Source: Capitulum mitella (taxonomy: Eukaryota > Arthropoda > Thecostraca > Pollicipedomorpha > Pollicipedidae). Taken from it: a DNA stretch of 64,000 nt. Positions 45,816-58,049 of this stretch are shown here, piece by piece. Position 1 is the stretch's first letter; every line of letters starts with the position of its first letter. The stretch is taken from the NCBI GenBank assembly GCA_030062745.1, contig CP099853.1, positions 4,315,634-4,379,633 on the forward strand, read 5' to 3'. The translations under genes were made by a program, and so were the position numbers. Below the pieces are notes generated by a model. The model had not been told where the DNA came from and searched no databases. It saw only the letters and a list, made by a program, of their open reading frames with translations.

Positions 45816-48800
45816 AAACCCACCGCAGCAGCGGCAACAGGTCACCAATCGGCAGCCAGCGCCTCATTCGCCAAAGTCTGCCAGCGCTGACGGTCGCCGC
45901 CGGCCGCGAACAGGGCAGCTCGGGCGGCCGGCAGCCGATGCAACGATCGCGACAATCTCCGCCACCGGCGACCAACGAGCGGGGGGGGGGGGGGTCCGAA
46001 GACCACAGACGAGACCCTGCGGTTCGGCAGTTCGCAATGCTGGTCGGCGTGCCGAGTCCAGCCGGACCCGCTGCCAGAGACCGTATCGCGCGATGCAGCG
46101 TGGGGTACATGGAAGGCGGGCCTGTCCCACGGGCGCGGTCTGGCCGCACCAGCGCCGGAGTGTCTCATCTATCTGGAACATGTCATACCCTCAGACCGGG
46201 GGTTGGCGGGCGCGAAAGCCGTGTATAGCACGGAGGTCCTCCCCCGGGTGCGGATTCCTGAGGCCCTGGGGTTGACGTCTGACAAGCGCTTCCTGGCCAT
46301 CGCTTCGAGCAACGAGACGTATTACGGCATGTTATTTCATCCTTATCCGTTGCATGCATGCAAAATGAGGACTCGCTACCATAGGCCGCAGATACTACCG
46401 CCTATCCAAACAATGCAATATTTCACACAAGGATGTCTTCTGCTCGCAAACTTGCAACATCCCGTCAATGCAATAATTTCAGCACACCACCAAAGCGGCA
46501 AGATATCTTGTAGGAAACGATGGAAACGCACCGAGAAAACCGGCCAACTGAAAGACCTAGTCTCGGAAGAGCACGAGCCCAACCTCACTGGTACCTGGAA
46601 ATGAGTTTCTGTTACTAGCAAGGCATCTCCTTTGTGCACCTACCTAGTAACAAGAATAATTCCTTCCATGCAGGCCGGGAGTGCTCAAGCACAGAACAAA
46701 AGGCAACGCAGAAGTCCCTCTCCTCGTTTCGTCGAATATCATTCAACAAACCTCAACGCAGTCAAAAGTTGCCTATGCGCCAACTGACCGCAGACACAGA
46801 CCATCAACTGAGACACAGATTATGTCTGCTTTATTCGCGGATGAAACTGAGATAAACATTCGACTTTCGTCTTGACAATTTACTTGGCCTTTAAAGCGAT
46901 TTCTCCGGCGTGCACGGACACCGCTAACTTTCGAAACCAATCAGATTTGAGCTAAAAAAAGTAACAACGTTACCAGAACGACGAAAAGGTAAAACAAAGT
47001 CGTGCGGGTCCTTTGCCGTTAAATCCAAGGACAATGAACGCGAAAATGGCCGTGGGAGCAGAGGGATGGAGCAGAGAGCACGAACCATCAGTTTTCATCA
47101 CCTTTTTATTTGATTTTATTTGGTTTTGTTATCATTAATGTCATTATTTGACAACGTATTACGACTCTGGACGGACACACCCTCTCAAAGACAAGCTCGG
47201 AAAATTTCCTCAAACCCGGTCAGGAAGACGAGCAGGAGCATCACACCACTTTTCTGGTGCTCCCGCGCCCGTGCATGCTGATAAATATTTATATTGTACG
47301 CAACAGCGGCGGGAAGGCGGGAAGGCGGGCCGGCGGCAGTCTGAGCTCGCGGCTGTGTAAGCCGCTAACGCACGATCACAGACCCGACGACAGGGGACCC
47401 GCGGTCCCCGTGAGGCCGCGGCTCCAGCGGTCAAAGGTCAGCGCCCACACCCGACCAGACACGCCCCGGGGCAATGTCCGCCTCCGCCCCGATTACACTC
47501 CCTCCGCCCCCGGGAGGATTCACGGGGAGCGCCAGGGGTGGGGTGGGGGTCCACGGGGCAGGGGGCGTGCCGTGCTGCAGCTGGCACGGTCTGGGGCTCG
47601 CGAACGGAAACGGCGCGCCCGTCTCAACCGCGTAAGAGGATTATCGAAATGCGCCTCCCGGCGGCCCGGCGAACGGCACGAAAGCCACGGACGAGGCATT
47701 CGAAATCTAAATAAACGCGTTGCGACGGCGAGCGCCGGCGTCTGACGTCACGTAAGCGTGGCCCGCGGCGAAATCACGGAGGCCTGAGCGCCATGGGAAG
47801 AGGCGGGAATCAGCTCTCGTTTTCGGATGCAACACGGCAATCGAGCTGGTACTGAAGCTAGCCGGGCACCCCTTTACAGCAGCACATACCGCAACCAGAA
47901 CGCAACCAGCTCGTCGGTGTTTGTCGTCTTGTCACAGCATTGCGCCCCAGTGTTAAGGGGCGGGCAATGCTTAACAGAGCAGAATGCGGTGGTCACAATG
48001 GCGACAAAGTCAAAGGACGGGCCAGGTTAGGACAGCGTTGGGTTTGGCAATACCCGGCCGCACGCAAAGAGCTGCCAAGTCTTTAAAATGGCAGCCAACG
48101 ATCTCCCCTAACACCAACCACAACCGCTTAAACCACGTTCTAAAATCAGCGAACAGCACCGCAAAGCTTCACAAGCAACCCTATCTATTTACGGCGACGG
48201 CACGGCTGTTTACTGCGTCTATTTACTGTGCCACGTCACGCCGGCGTCACGGCCACGTGCACCGCGAAATAAACTCGCCCATCACGACGAATAACGACGC
48301 GCCGACGCTGGTCGATCGCAGCAGCGCCCCCCTCCACCCCCCCGACACGAGGGGCGGAAGGGTTTAGCCGAGTGGCGGCCGGCACTTAAGGTTCTGCGGA
48401 TCTGATCGGTGGATTATCTTTATTGCCGGCGCGTAACGGCGCGGGCACTAAAAGTCCGCCGGCCCCTTCGCCGGTTACGACGGCGGGGGGTAGAACTGTC
48501 GACGGACCGCGAACAAAGGTGGAGCTCTCTGCTTCCGGATGTGTTCTGGTATTGCCAATGCTGTCTGAGCACCCCAAATATGTTGTCATTTAACAACAAC
48601 GTAATTATTATTCTTACTTCTACGATGATATTGCAATTATCAGCCAGCTTACTCTTCCGTGAGCAACCAGGCCCATTGGTGCGTTTAGCCACCCTTCAAG
48701 AGAGACCATGACTTCCATCCGACAAGTCTGACCGGCTTTGAATATTCTAGCACAGTGTCGACCTCTGGCAGCCTTCAGTTAACACGCAGCCAGCTGTCCC

Positions 48801-49068
48801 AGTGTCATTTCGCACCTCAACGCCTGCAAGCAAATTTCGCGGAAAACGTAGCGTCTTCAAAACAACTTAACAACTCAACATGCTCTCTTTTCCATCAGCA
48901 TACCTCGCCCACGCCGTGCGCATCTCGCACCCACCCGGAACAGCGCGCACCTCTAGCGGCGGCGCGGCTGGCCGGACCTGCGGGCTCGCCGCCGATCGCA
49001 CCTGAGGGAAGCGCAGGGCGGGGGGCGGGGTCTGAATCGATAGATCGGTCGACCCGGCCGGCGCGAGG
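45816..49068. other. Non-coding stretch, nothing clear recognised
   Basis: A G-run lies at about 45981-45992. A+T-rich sequence at 47100-47150 and CpG-rich patches (47300-47620, 48910-49060) alternate. No exon or RNA gene was recognised. Confidence 0.55.
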
Positions 49069-49386
49069 GACCGGTCCACGGCAGCCAGACAGCACCGGGA
49101 CCGGTCCGCAGCGGCCAGACACAGCACCGAGACCGGTCCACAGCGGTCAGACACAGCACCGGGACCGGTCCATAGCGGTCAGACACAGCACCGGGACCGG
49201 TCCATAGCGGTCAGACACAGCACCGGGACCGGTCCATAGCGGTCAGACACAGCATCGGGACCGGTCCATAGCGGTCAGACACAACACCGGGACCGGTCCA
49301 CAGCGGTCAGACACAGCACCGGGACCGGTGCAAAGTGGTCAGACAGCGCCGGCGCCGGTCCACAGCAGCCCGACACAGCGTCAGGA
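49069..49386. repeat. 32-bp minisatellite, about ten units
   Basis: Each unit starts GACCGGTCCAYAGCGGTCAG and ends ACACAGCACCGG (32 bp). Central units are nearly identical; the edges diverge. Each unit contains the palindrome GACCGGTC. Confidence 0.96.
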
Positions 49387-52324
49387 ACAGTCCAGTCTGT
49401 GGTCAGAAGGCACGTCGTTTGACACGGCAGCAGCCGCACCGCCGTGCATCTTCAGGCCTTGGGATAAGTCATCCGACATGGTTCCATGGGGGACGGTGCA
49501 TGGAAGCCGTACACTGAGGAGACCAGCCAGTGGCCTCCACACTGCACGCGGCCGCTACGGTGGGGAGACGACCGCGTGCCAAACCGCAAGGCGCCGACTG
49601 TAACGGCGAGACCCCCATTCTACGGCCGCCGCCGCCTGCTACAGCGGGGAAACGTGTGGTTCTTGGGCCGCAGACGCACCGCTCTTCCCGCCTGCGAATC
49701 CGCCGCGGCGTCCGACCTCCGGCGGGGCGGGGTCTCGACCGGACGGCGCCGCCCCTCGGGCTGTGGGAGCCGCCGGACGGTCGGTCGCCCGGCCGCCGCC
49801 GGGCAGGCTCCGGTAACCGCCCGCCGGGCGCGGCTCTTAGGCTGGTGCCGAGTTACTGCCATGGGACTACGGCGAAATACGGCGGCCGCCCCGGGCGGGG
49901 AGCTCGGGTCCTGTGTGGTTCGGAAGGCCTTGGGCCGTCACCAGCTCTGGCCGCCCGCTATGGTTTGCACTCGTTCCCGATTTCTCGGGTGCCGCCGCGC
50001 GGCACCGCGTCCCCCAAAGTCGCCCGCCGCGGCCGAGGCTTGTTGCGGCTTGGCAGCGCGGCCAACAATACCCCGTTTCGCTTTAATATCGCGTCTAAAT
50101 CAGGCTCGGGGCCGTAAAATTCGCTCCGCGGAGCGCCGAGGCTGGGTCGGCCAGACGCGCGCCACGCGGCGCCGGCGGCGCGGGTGACCGGGCACGGGAC
50201 CCGCCCTTACTCAGACGGCCGGGGCCGCGCAGAGCCTACTGCCGGCGGCAGACATGCTAAACTTGTGGATTTCCGACCCATGTGGTGTGCGCCTTCACGA
50301 ACGGTGAATGTGTGACTGGAGACGAGACATTTGTGGCTTAAACGCATCCTGCAGAGCTGTAAGGCAACACTGCGTGCAGTTTGCTTTCTAATGAAAAACA
50401 GACGTGAAATAAAGAATGCAATCATTTCTCCAGAATCAGTGACGCCCAATGTTTACGTGCATTATCGATTTTCTCTTATGCGACTCAGGTGTAATAATAC
50501 CTACGATGATTTACATACGCAGCTTCAGCCACAGCCCTGCCTATTCACAAACATGACGATCAAAGGCTTAGTGGCGCATCCTCACGTCAAGCTCCCACTT
50601 GTCTTCTTTCACAGACTTTTCTTCTTTCACAGTTCCAATGATATAACGGATCTCAATATGGCCTTTGATTTCCTGCTGCTGATCGCTGAGTTGGCCATCG
50701 CTGCCCAGGCCATCAATGCCAGCGGCTCTCCCAGGCTTCCCGGTGCGAACGCGCCGGAGCCCCAGGCATTGACCGGCGGCCAATCTTTCCTCCCCCGGTC
50801 CCAGGTGGGCTCGCCCCACCTGCGCCACACCTCCCCCGCCGCCGGGCGACGCCAACGCTGATTGACTGCGGTCCCCACGGCGGCGGGGCGAGTCCAAGTC
50901 CGCGGCAGAGGGGTGTCCCGTCGGCAGCTGCGCCCGCCGCGAAGTTTGCCGGTGAATTAGCGCGCGACTGACTTCTGGGCTGTACGACGGGTTCGCGGTG
51001 ACCTATGCCGGTGCTGCGGGGATGGGCGCCATTGGAACGTCTCACTCCGCCGTGGCGCAAAAACCCAGCCAGGCCGTTCCGCGCTTTACGAAGCCGCACA
51101 GCACGTCTACACGTGTCAGATGCCCACATCATGTTGAAACCGCCTGTGTCGCACCAATGACGTATCAGTGTGTGGCCCAATGACGGGGATCAGCGGCGCT
51201 CTCCAGCGGCGCTTGACGTCCATTGGACGACCTGCTGGCAACCGGGCCATTCCAGGCTCACGAATTGTGCAATATTTCCTCCATTCGTATCTCGACGCGA
51301 GCCTACTTTCACCGAATTTAAACAGCCGCCATTAACCTCGCGATAAACACCAAGCAGCGACGCGAAAAGCCGCAGCGCGAGGAAAGAAACCCGAGCGAGA
51401 AGCGGCACACGTCGCCTCGCGCCTCCCTCTGCGACCAAACCCCCACCTCTGCCGTCACAGGCGCTACCGTTAACCCAATCCCGCCGCCCGACCTCCACGT
51501 CCCCAGACTGACCCTGCGAGACGTCCCGTCGCCGCCCCAAAGTATTCAAATGACGCCACTTGCATCGTCGGCGATTGCTGGCAGTCACGTAAGCGTGGTC
51601 GCCGCCTGAACGCGGGAGGCAAGGTCGCGACCTGCGGGTCGAGGTACTGCGGAGAAACGGGGCACGGACGGCGCGTTCAACCGCAATGAGGAAACGCGAC
51701 CCGCCCTTACACGGCGTACCAAGTGAGACAGAATGGCCAGTTTGCTGGTCTACTTGGATACCACACGCTCTGGAAGCGTTGTGGACATACGATGGCGTTT
51801 AAGGGTCTGGACGTGATGGTTTTTTCCCCGAATGCCACGCCGGTCGATCTTCCTACTGTACTTTGCAAACTTACCCACTGCTCTAACTCGATTTTCGATT
51901 TTTTGTCATCACCGATTTTGCTTGGGCAACTGAATAGGTTTGGCGCGGCCACCACGTTTTTTGTCAAAACGACACATCATTACCATTAAAGAAACCGGAC
52001 TGAGACCGAATGACCCCGCACCAAAGACGAACTTAGCGCGCACGCTAGTCGGCCAACAAAGCCCCTCGACGTATTTACTCCCGCCCCAGTCGGTCACGAA
52101 CATCCTGATTAACCGCAGTCGCTTCCGTGGTGTTAGTCTCGTGACCGATCTCATGCGGCTGATGCTCTTTGAGCGTGACAAGCCCAGCTCCGCCGGGAAA
52201 ACACTGTCGTAATAACAGCCGCCGGCTGCGCTGAAAAACGGCCGTCAGTCTGCGAGTCCGCGCGGCCGCGCCAGGCGCAGCGCGCGCCGCGACCGCCGCG
52301 ATTCGTCAACTGGCCCGCCGCGCG
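49387..52324. other. Non-coding or unresolved stretch
   Basis: CpG-rich sequence at 49540-50230 is open in more than one frame without a recognisable domain. A splice-bounded candidate exon (50633-50804) is listed separately. No other feature was recognised. Confidence 0.5.
50633..50804 (+). other. Unproven candidate exon with tandem acceptors
   Basis: Two good acceptors, each CTTCTTTCACAG, end at 50614 and 50632, 18 nt apart, so both keep the same frame. A donor CCCAG/GTGGGC follows 50804. The plus frame between them is open and includes MAFDFLLLIAELAIAAQA, which reads like a signal peptide except for the Glu, then 31 more residues to the donor in phase 0. The opposite strand is also open and reads EIRYIIGTVKEEKSVKEDK, with its own possible donor, so the coding strand, if any, is undecided. 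No family was recognised. Confidence 0.2.
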
Positions 52325-52338
52325 GTAACCATGGCAAC
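52325..52338. promoter_or_regulatory. RFX X-box consensus match 3
   Basis: GTAACCATGGCAAC fits GTNRCCATGGYAAC at every position. It lies in CpG-rich sequence (52250-52400). Confidence 0.55.
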
Positions 52339-55300
52339 GGCGACAACAGGCGGCCGGCAGAGCAGCAAACGGCGCGGAGAAACGCAGCCTGGGCGACTGA
52401 GGCGGCCGGTGCACGCTGCGTAAAACGGCGCCACAAAGTCGCTGATCAATCATTTCGGAGGCCGATAATCCCCCGTACTGCATTCCCAGACAGGCGTGCG
52501 TCAGAGTTGCCGAAGGTGACGCTGGTTCGTCCTGTTCAGCGATTAAGGGTGTCAGCTGATTGCGGAGGCCACGCCCACTTCTCGCGTCTTACGCAGTGCG
52601 GCTTGAGATCCCGTGAAGGAGGAGGAGTACGTAGAGTGGAGAGTCCTACCTCCCCCTCCTATCCTACCTTTAGCAGATCTTAGCACTAGGCCTAGGACAG
52701 TGACTGGAACAAATGGTCTAAAATTACCAGACCGACAGACAATGTTCACAAGTGTACGGCCATGTTCCAGGCCGTTACTGTTGCGACGCATACGACAAAA
52801 AGTCCAGTTGGTCTGGCGCACCTCCACCTGTCACGACAGTGCAAAGAGACAACGGACGACACCAGTCCAATCACTGGTATCAACTACACTGGCGCATCCT
52901 CTGCATACAAACTTCTACGAAACAGTAATCAAGTAACCGCGCAAGCCAGGCTAGTAACATGGGAGACTAAACCACCGCGCTGATGCTCTTGATTTGCAGA
53001 ACGGCGCAAAACACATGTAATTACGCAGCCGTGAAAGTCCGTTTATCACCATGGGATATTACACACGCCATCCTAACATACGTCAATTCCTCTCGGGCTT
53101 TCCCCTCAAACGCCTCTCACAAAAGGTACGCACGCAATCCACATGAGAAGTTCAAGATAGACGGGCCCAAAAAATTCCGATCACGACCGACATCTCTTCA
53201 TCTACTAGCGCACCACCTCCGTAGCCACGGCCCCGCGGATAACGACCCAACAGCAGAGTCCGGTGTGTGGCAGGCACTGGACTTGTGGCCCGGTAGCCCG
53301 TACTTGGCCCCAGACCGAATGGATCGGTCGGGCATCGGCGGCCGTCGTGTGGAGCTGCACGACACGATACGATCCTCCAGCGCAGCTTGGTCCACTGCCT
53401 GGGGCAAAATGAATCCATACGTGGAAACACCACACCTGGTTTACAAGATCAGAGTTCGCGCAACAAGCACGCCTCAGAACGGTCTCCGATCACCACCTGC
53501 CCTTTGCAACACCGTCCGGATACATTCATGTAAATAATCTGACGGCAAGCCTCGGCAGTGCGGCAAAGGTCATCAATGTCTGCGGGATGACGCAAATGAG
53601 AAATTCCCAGAGACTATGAAGTCATACTGCAACCGGTTAAATCCCTGAAAACACCGCGAGCCTTATCACGTTGCACTGCAACCCTGCAAGCCGCCGGCTA
53701 CACGGATGGAACTCGACACGTCACACGACGTCATCTATCTGTCACCATCAGTCAAGATGTCCGCATCGCAGCACCATCGACTGGCTGTTTTTGCGCGTCT
53801 TATCACGGCCTGACTGGCCTACGGTGAGCAGGCATTACGCGAACGTAACTACCCAGAACAGAAACGTTAAAGGAGACGTCCGGGTCTTGACCGGGCAGGA
53901 ATTACGACAGAGGCGTACCGGTCTTGATCGATTATCCAAACGCCCAGTGTCGACTGAGCAGTGTCTACCGAGTCTGAGGGCTGATGACGTCATAACTTGA
54001 ATACAACAATCATTCGAAAAAGACAGCGACGATGGGAAAACCAATCAGCACGATAATGGGTGAAAAAAAAACAGGTAAGCCAAGCGCTGCCATATATCAC
54101 CGATAAAACGTTCCTGAAAACGCTTTTTCGTCCAACGCCGAGCAGTTCTTCTTGCGAAGAGTCCAGTAAGTGAGCAAATTAAGCAAGGCTCACAAGAACA
54201 TCGCATTCCGTCCCCTGGAAAAATGTGCGTCCGAAGACAATGGAAAACCTGCATCTGAATATTCTTAGCTGTGTTAAATGCGAACGAGACCCAAGCGTTG
54301 GACCTGAGAACGTTCGTGACCGTTCGTGACATGGGCGGTCCGTTCCGTGACCGCCCATGTCGCCAGGCCGCACCACGTCCTCACGCACCCCACCCGCGTA
54401 ATCCGCGTCCCAGGCAAACGGGAGTGACCTCATGCACTCCCCGGTCCGGGCGGCGACGGCCGCCGCCGCGACACGGTTCCAAGGAGCGGCAAAAATCCCG
54501 CCACCACCGATCGATGGCCGCGGGTCACGGCACTCGGTCCAAGATGAATGACGCAATTAAAAGCACCTGCCGGCGGCGGCGGCGCTCGCCGTTTTCTCTG
54601 CTCGCGAGACGGGTGACGGTCGCGTGGCGTCGACAACCCGCGGCTGGCGGAGGCGGCGCGGCCGCACTGTGTTCCAAGTCCGCCTCAAAAAAGGGCAAAA
54701 TTCAGCACCTCATGAATAAAAAAAAAGCCAGAAACATGAGACGAACACCAGACGTGTCATTTTCTCACTCCGCACTGGACGAGTAGAATTTTAGGTATTA
54801 ATTAAATTGATACAGTCAGTTACGCTCGCCAATGACGAATTCCATTCGCCTGAGGATCTGGTGAACCAAACCGTCTTGCACGTTGCGTGCGCTGTCATAA
54901 AAAGGTCAATGAACATTTCCAACGTCATCTTACGCCAATGACTTCGTTTGGTTTTACCTATGTTTTTGTGCATGTTTTCAGATCGCTGGATCAACAGAAC
55001 TGTCGGCCAGTCTCTTCGACCGCAGCCGGCAGCGCTCGCCGCAGCCACGGCCGGCCAATCACGAGCGACGACGTGACGTCACTGGGGCGCTTTCGGCCCG
55101 CGTGTGGCGGCGGAAGCAGAACGCGCGACCGAAATAGCGAGCACTGGCATGCCCTGTACCAGCCTCGGGTTATTCCCAGAGCTCTCGCTTCTGATTGCGG
55201 AGAAGATTGCCCCCACACAATGACGTACTGCGCACGATAGCTCCGGCGACGCGAGCGTGGACAGCCGTAAACAAGACCAGCCTGGCGGAAAACGCCAGCC

Positions 55301-57339
55301 CCGCGACTAAAAATACCTATCGGGGAGCCGGAAAGCGGCGCACCCGGCAAACCGAACGACTGCCTCACGGAAGGCGGCCAATTCATTCGCTGTCCTGATG
55401 GAAAAACGCGAGGCTGATGCCACATTCACGCGCCGGAACCCTCGGCCCACGTACGGGCCTGCAAGGACCAGCAGTCGCAAGCAATGCGGGCTCGACCGTG
55501 GCGGCAGCGCCGCCGCCGGCTCGCCGACCGCAGCTGAGCCGATAAGCCAGGACGAAGTGGGCGGCGGGCTGGGGCAGCTCTGGTTCCGCGGCCGAACGGA
55601 AGCCGGGTGCAGGCGGTGCAGGCTTTGCAACAGCCTTTCGTCTGCGGAGGGGGCAGTCTGTCGGGCAGGGAGAGGACCGCCTGCCGACTGACGAAAAGAC
55701 TTCTGAGAGGACAGTCTGTCGAATGACGACAGACCAGCCTGCCAGCTGACAAGAAGACGATCTACTTTAGAGTTCAACCCGCCGAACGATGCGAAAACAG
55801 GCTACCGGCTGAAAACAAAACCCACTGACTCACGACAGAGCCGCCAGCCCACGGACCATGTCCGGCTTACACGGATACGCTGCCAAAGCACGGATACCAG
55901 GAAACGTTGGGCGCAAAACGAGCAGGCTGGTTTTGCGCAGTTTGCAGGAGATTTGTCTCGAGATCTATGGCGCCGAAACCGGCACTCGTCAGGCACGCGG
56001 GACATGACTCACAACGTGAAATCCGGCGGTAGCGTTTCCGGAGACCCGAGGCCTGACTGCGCCGCTAAATGGAAACCGCCTCCCTCTTGGAACAGCCAAG
56101 AAACGAAAACACGGCTTGTCGAGCTGAAAAGGAGGACGTCAAAAACCCTACGATCGATACGCTGCCGTTCGGACGATTTGGTTCCTGGACGTTAAAATGA
56201 TGTGACAACGGAGCAATGTCTGAAAGCGTCGCCACGCTGGACGCCGATAGCGTGGACGTTAACATCGACGACGATCCCAAAGCCACCCACCCCCAACCGT
56301 TCGGGATAAACAATGCAAAAATAAAAATCAGAATAAAAAATGCCAGACCCAGCTCACCAGCCTCAACAAGACAAACATTACGGCCAAAGCAAACAGGAAC
56401 TACTCGCATGCTGAATGAAGTCATGCACACGAGATTGCGGCAGAAAGGTCCATTTGGCCCCGCGCAGCTATCCAGTGCCAGGTTCCAGCCCGGCGCAGAC
56501 GCCTGGTAAGACAACCAGATGCCAAGATCACCGTGACAAAAAGCGATCGCCTTACCACTGCCCTGTGGCGATCAGCCCTCCCCCCTTTACCACCGTATAA
56601 ACTATCCCTGCCCCTGCTCGGGTGGTCAGGGGGGATAATCAATATCGAGCCACCCCCTAACGCGGCGAGATCCAATCTGGTCGACATCCCTCCTGGCCTA
56701 GCCACATTAATGTCGTCGTCAATGCAATCAAAATCGCCGCCCACCGGCATGGGATAATGGCGAAATAGCCAATATTGCTTTCGTTGCCAGCGTGAGGCTG
56801 CTTTCACAACGCGCTTTGATTATGCATGATGATATCGTCGCCGCCACTTTCGGCAATCACGTCTCATATACAAACGGAAAAGCCTAAACGAACTACGGAC
56901 TACGAGCACACGCCATGCACGCAACGACCAATCTAAGCCAGTAGGCCTTTGTGGAGTATCACCGGGGCGCCATCGAAGAATTCCATCCACAATATCAAGC
57001 AACGACTCCGTAACAGCGATCTGGCAAACGTACTCAACCTCATGCTATGATCGACCCGAGAGTCGGCGTCGTCCAACCCTCACCACGCGCGGTGATCTGT
57101 GCACCTTGCACTGTGCACGGAGCCGGGCCACTGAATAGTGAGCACCGCGGCCCGAGGCGGACCGCCTGGCAACGGGCGATTACGGCGGGCCGACGGAACG
57201 TGACGCGCCTACCCCGCTCCGACATTACGTCCGACACATGGAGACAGAGACAGGGGGCAGCCCGGCTGTTAGGGTGGTAACGGCGCCACAGCGGCCACCA
57301 CCGGCGCCGCAGCAGCCCGTGCAAGAGAAACTGATCTGG
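52339..57339. other. Non-coding stretch with one strong hairpin
   Basis: CpG-rich patches lie at 54430-54670 and 55020-55130. A perfect inverted repeat is at 54328-54361. Several open frames of 100-180 codons lack any recognisable domain and overlap on both strands. No exon was accepted. Confidence 0.5.
54328..54361. repeat. Perfect 13-bp inverted repeat
   Basis: GACATGGGCGGTC (54328-54340) pairs with GACCGCCCATGTC (54349-54361) across an 8-nt loop. A direct duplication CGTTCGTGAC (54311 and 54321) adjoins it. Confidence 0.95.
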
Positions 57340-57485
57340 GTGGCTGGTTGGCCGGTTGGTTGGTTGGTTGGTTGGTTGGTTGGTTGGTTGGTTGGTCGGT
57401 CGGTCGGTCGGTCGGTCGGTCGGTCGGTCGGTTGGTTGGTTGGTTGGTTGGTTGGTTGGTTGTTTGGTTGGCTGGTTGGCTGGAT
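57340..57485. repeat. TTGG/TCGG tetranucleotide run
   Basis: On the plus strand GGTT units (about 57345-57390) switch to GGTC units (about 57392-57430) and back to GGTT. It is the likely tail of the SINE above. Its stop-free translation (repeated PTNQ, PTDR or LVGW) is incidental. Confidence 0.92.
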
Positions 57486-57638
57486 GGTTCCGGTAGGGCG
57501 CACCGCCATTCGGGCTCAGGCGTCCGGTGTTCAATCCACACCACACGTGTCACCGGTCGACAGCTGGCGGCGTCGAGATTCGAACCCGCAACCTCGCGAT
57601 TAAGAGGAAGTCTCTATCCACTGAGCTGACGAGGACAC
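57340..57638 (-). mobile_element. tRNA-Lys-derived SINE with simple-repeat tail
   Basis: Read on the minus strand, the head (57638 to about 57566) has an A-box region GTCAGCTCAGTGGATAGAGA, a CTCTTAATC loop as in tRNA-Lys(CTT) and a B-box GGGTTCGAATC. The acceptor and anticodon stems no longer pair well, so this is a tRNA-derived head and not a working tRNA gene. A body of about 80 bp follows, then a tail of about 135 bp made of AACC and GACC tetranucleotides. The three-part layout is typical of a SINE. Confidence 0.75.
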
Positions 57639-58049
57639 GGGAGAATGAGGTCGGCGCAGGACGCGTTCTCCGGTCAACGTGTCGGGTCGGAGCGAGACAA
57701 GGGCGCCGACTGCGTCCGCCTCAGCAGGGAGAAGGCCACATGGCGATTTGGAGCCGCTGCGACCGGTCGAGTGGCTGACAGCCAACCTGTTCCCGGGCTG
57801 GGTTATGATTAACGTCGCGATAATTTACAGTTTTAAGCAGACAATGACTGAAATCAAGCCATCTTCCAAATTCCCTCCTTCACAGTGACGCCGCGGTACA
57901 CATCAAAACATGATAAGCGCATATTCCGGAACACTCGTCCCACGATGACGGCATCGAGCATACTGACATCCGCACTGCTTTGCCCCATGCGAGTGCAACG
58001 TTTCATCTGTCGTTGTTGAGAACCTCTGCTCGCTAACTGCTCCCAGATT
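57639..58049. other. Short non-coding stretch
   Basis: Nothing recognised between the SINE and the 32-bp array. Confidence 0.6.

Noticed and set aside
57040-57546. Frame with PTNQ/PTDR repeats resembling a low-complexity protein
   Set aside because: It is the translation of the SINE tail tetranucleotides.
57566-57638. Functional tRNA-Lys gene
   Set aside because: The acceptor and anticodon stems do not pair, and a SINE body and tail follow; it is a tRNA-derived head.
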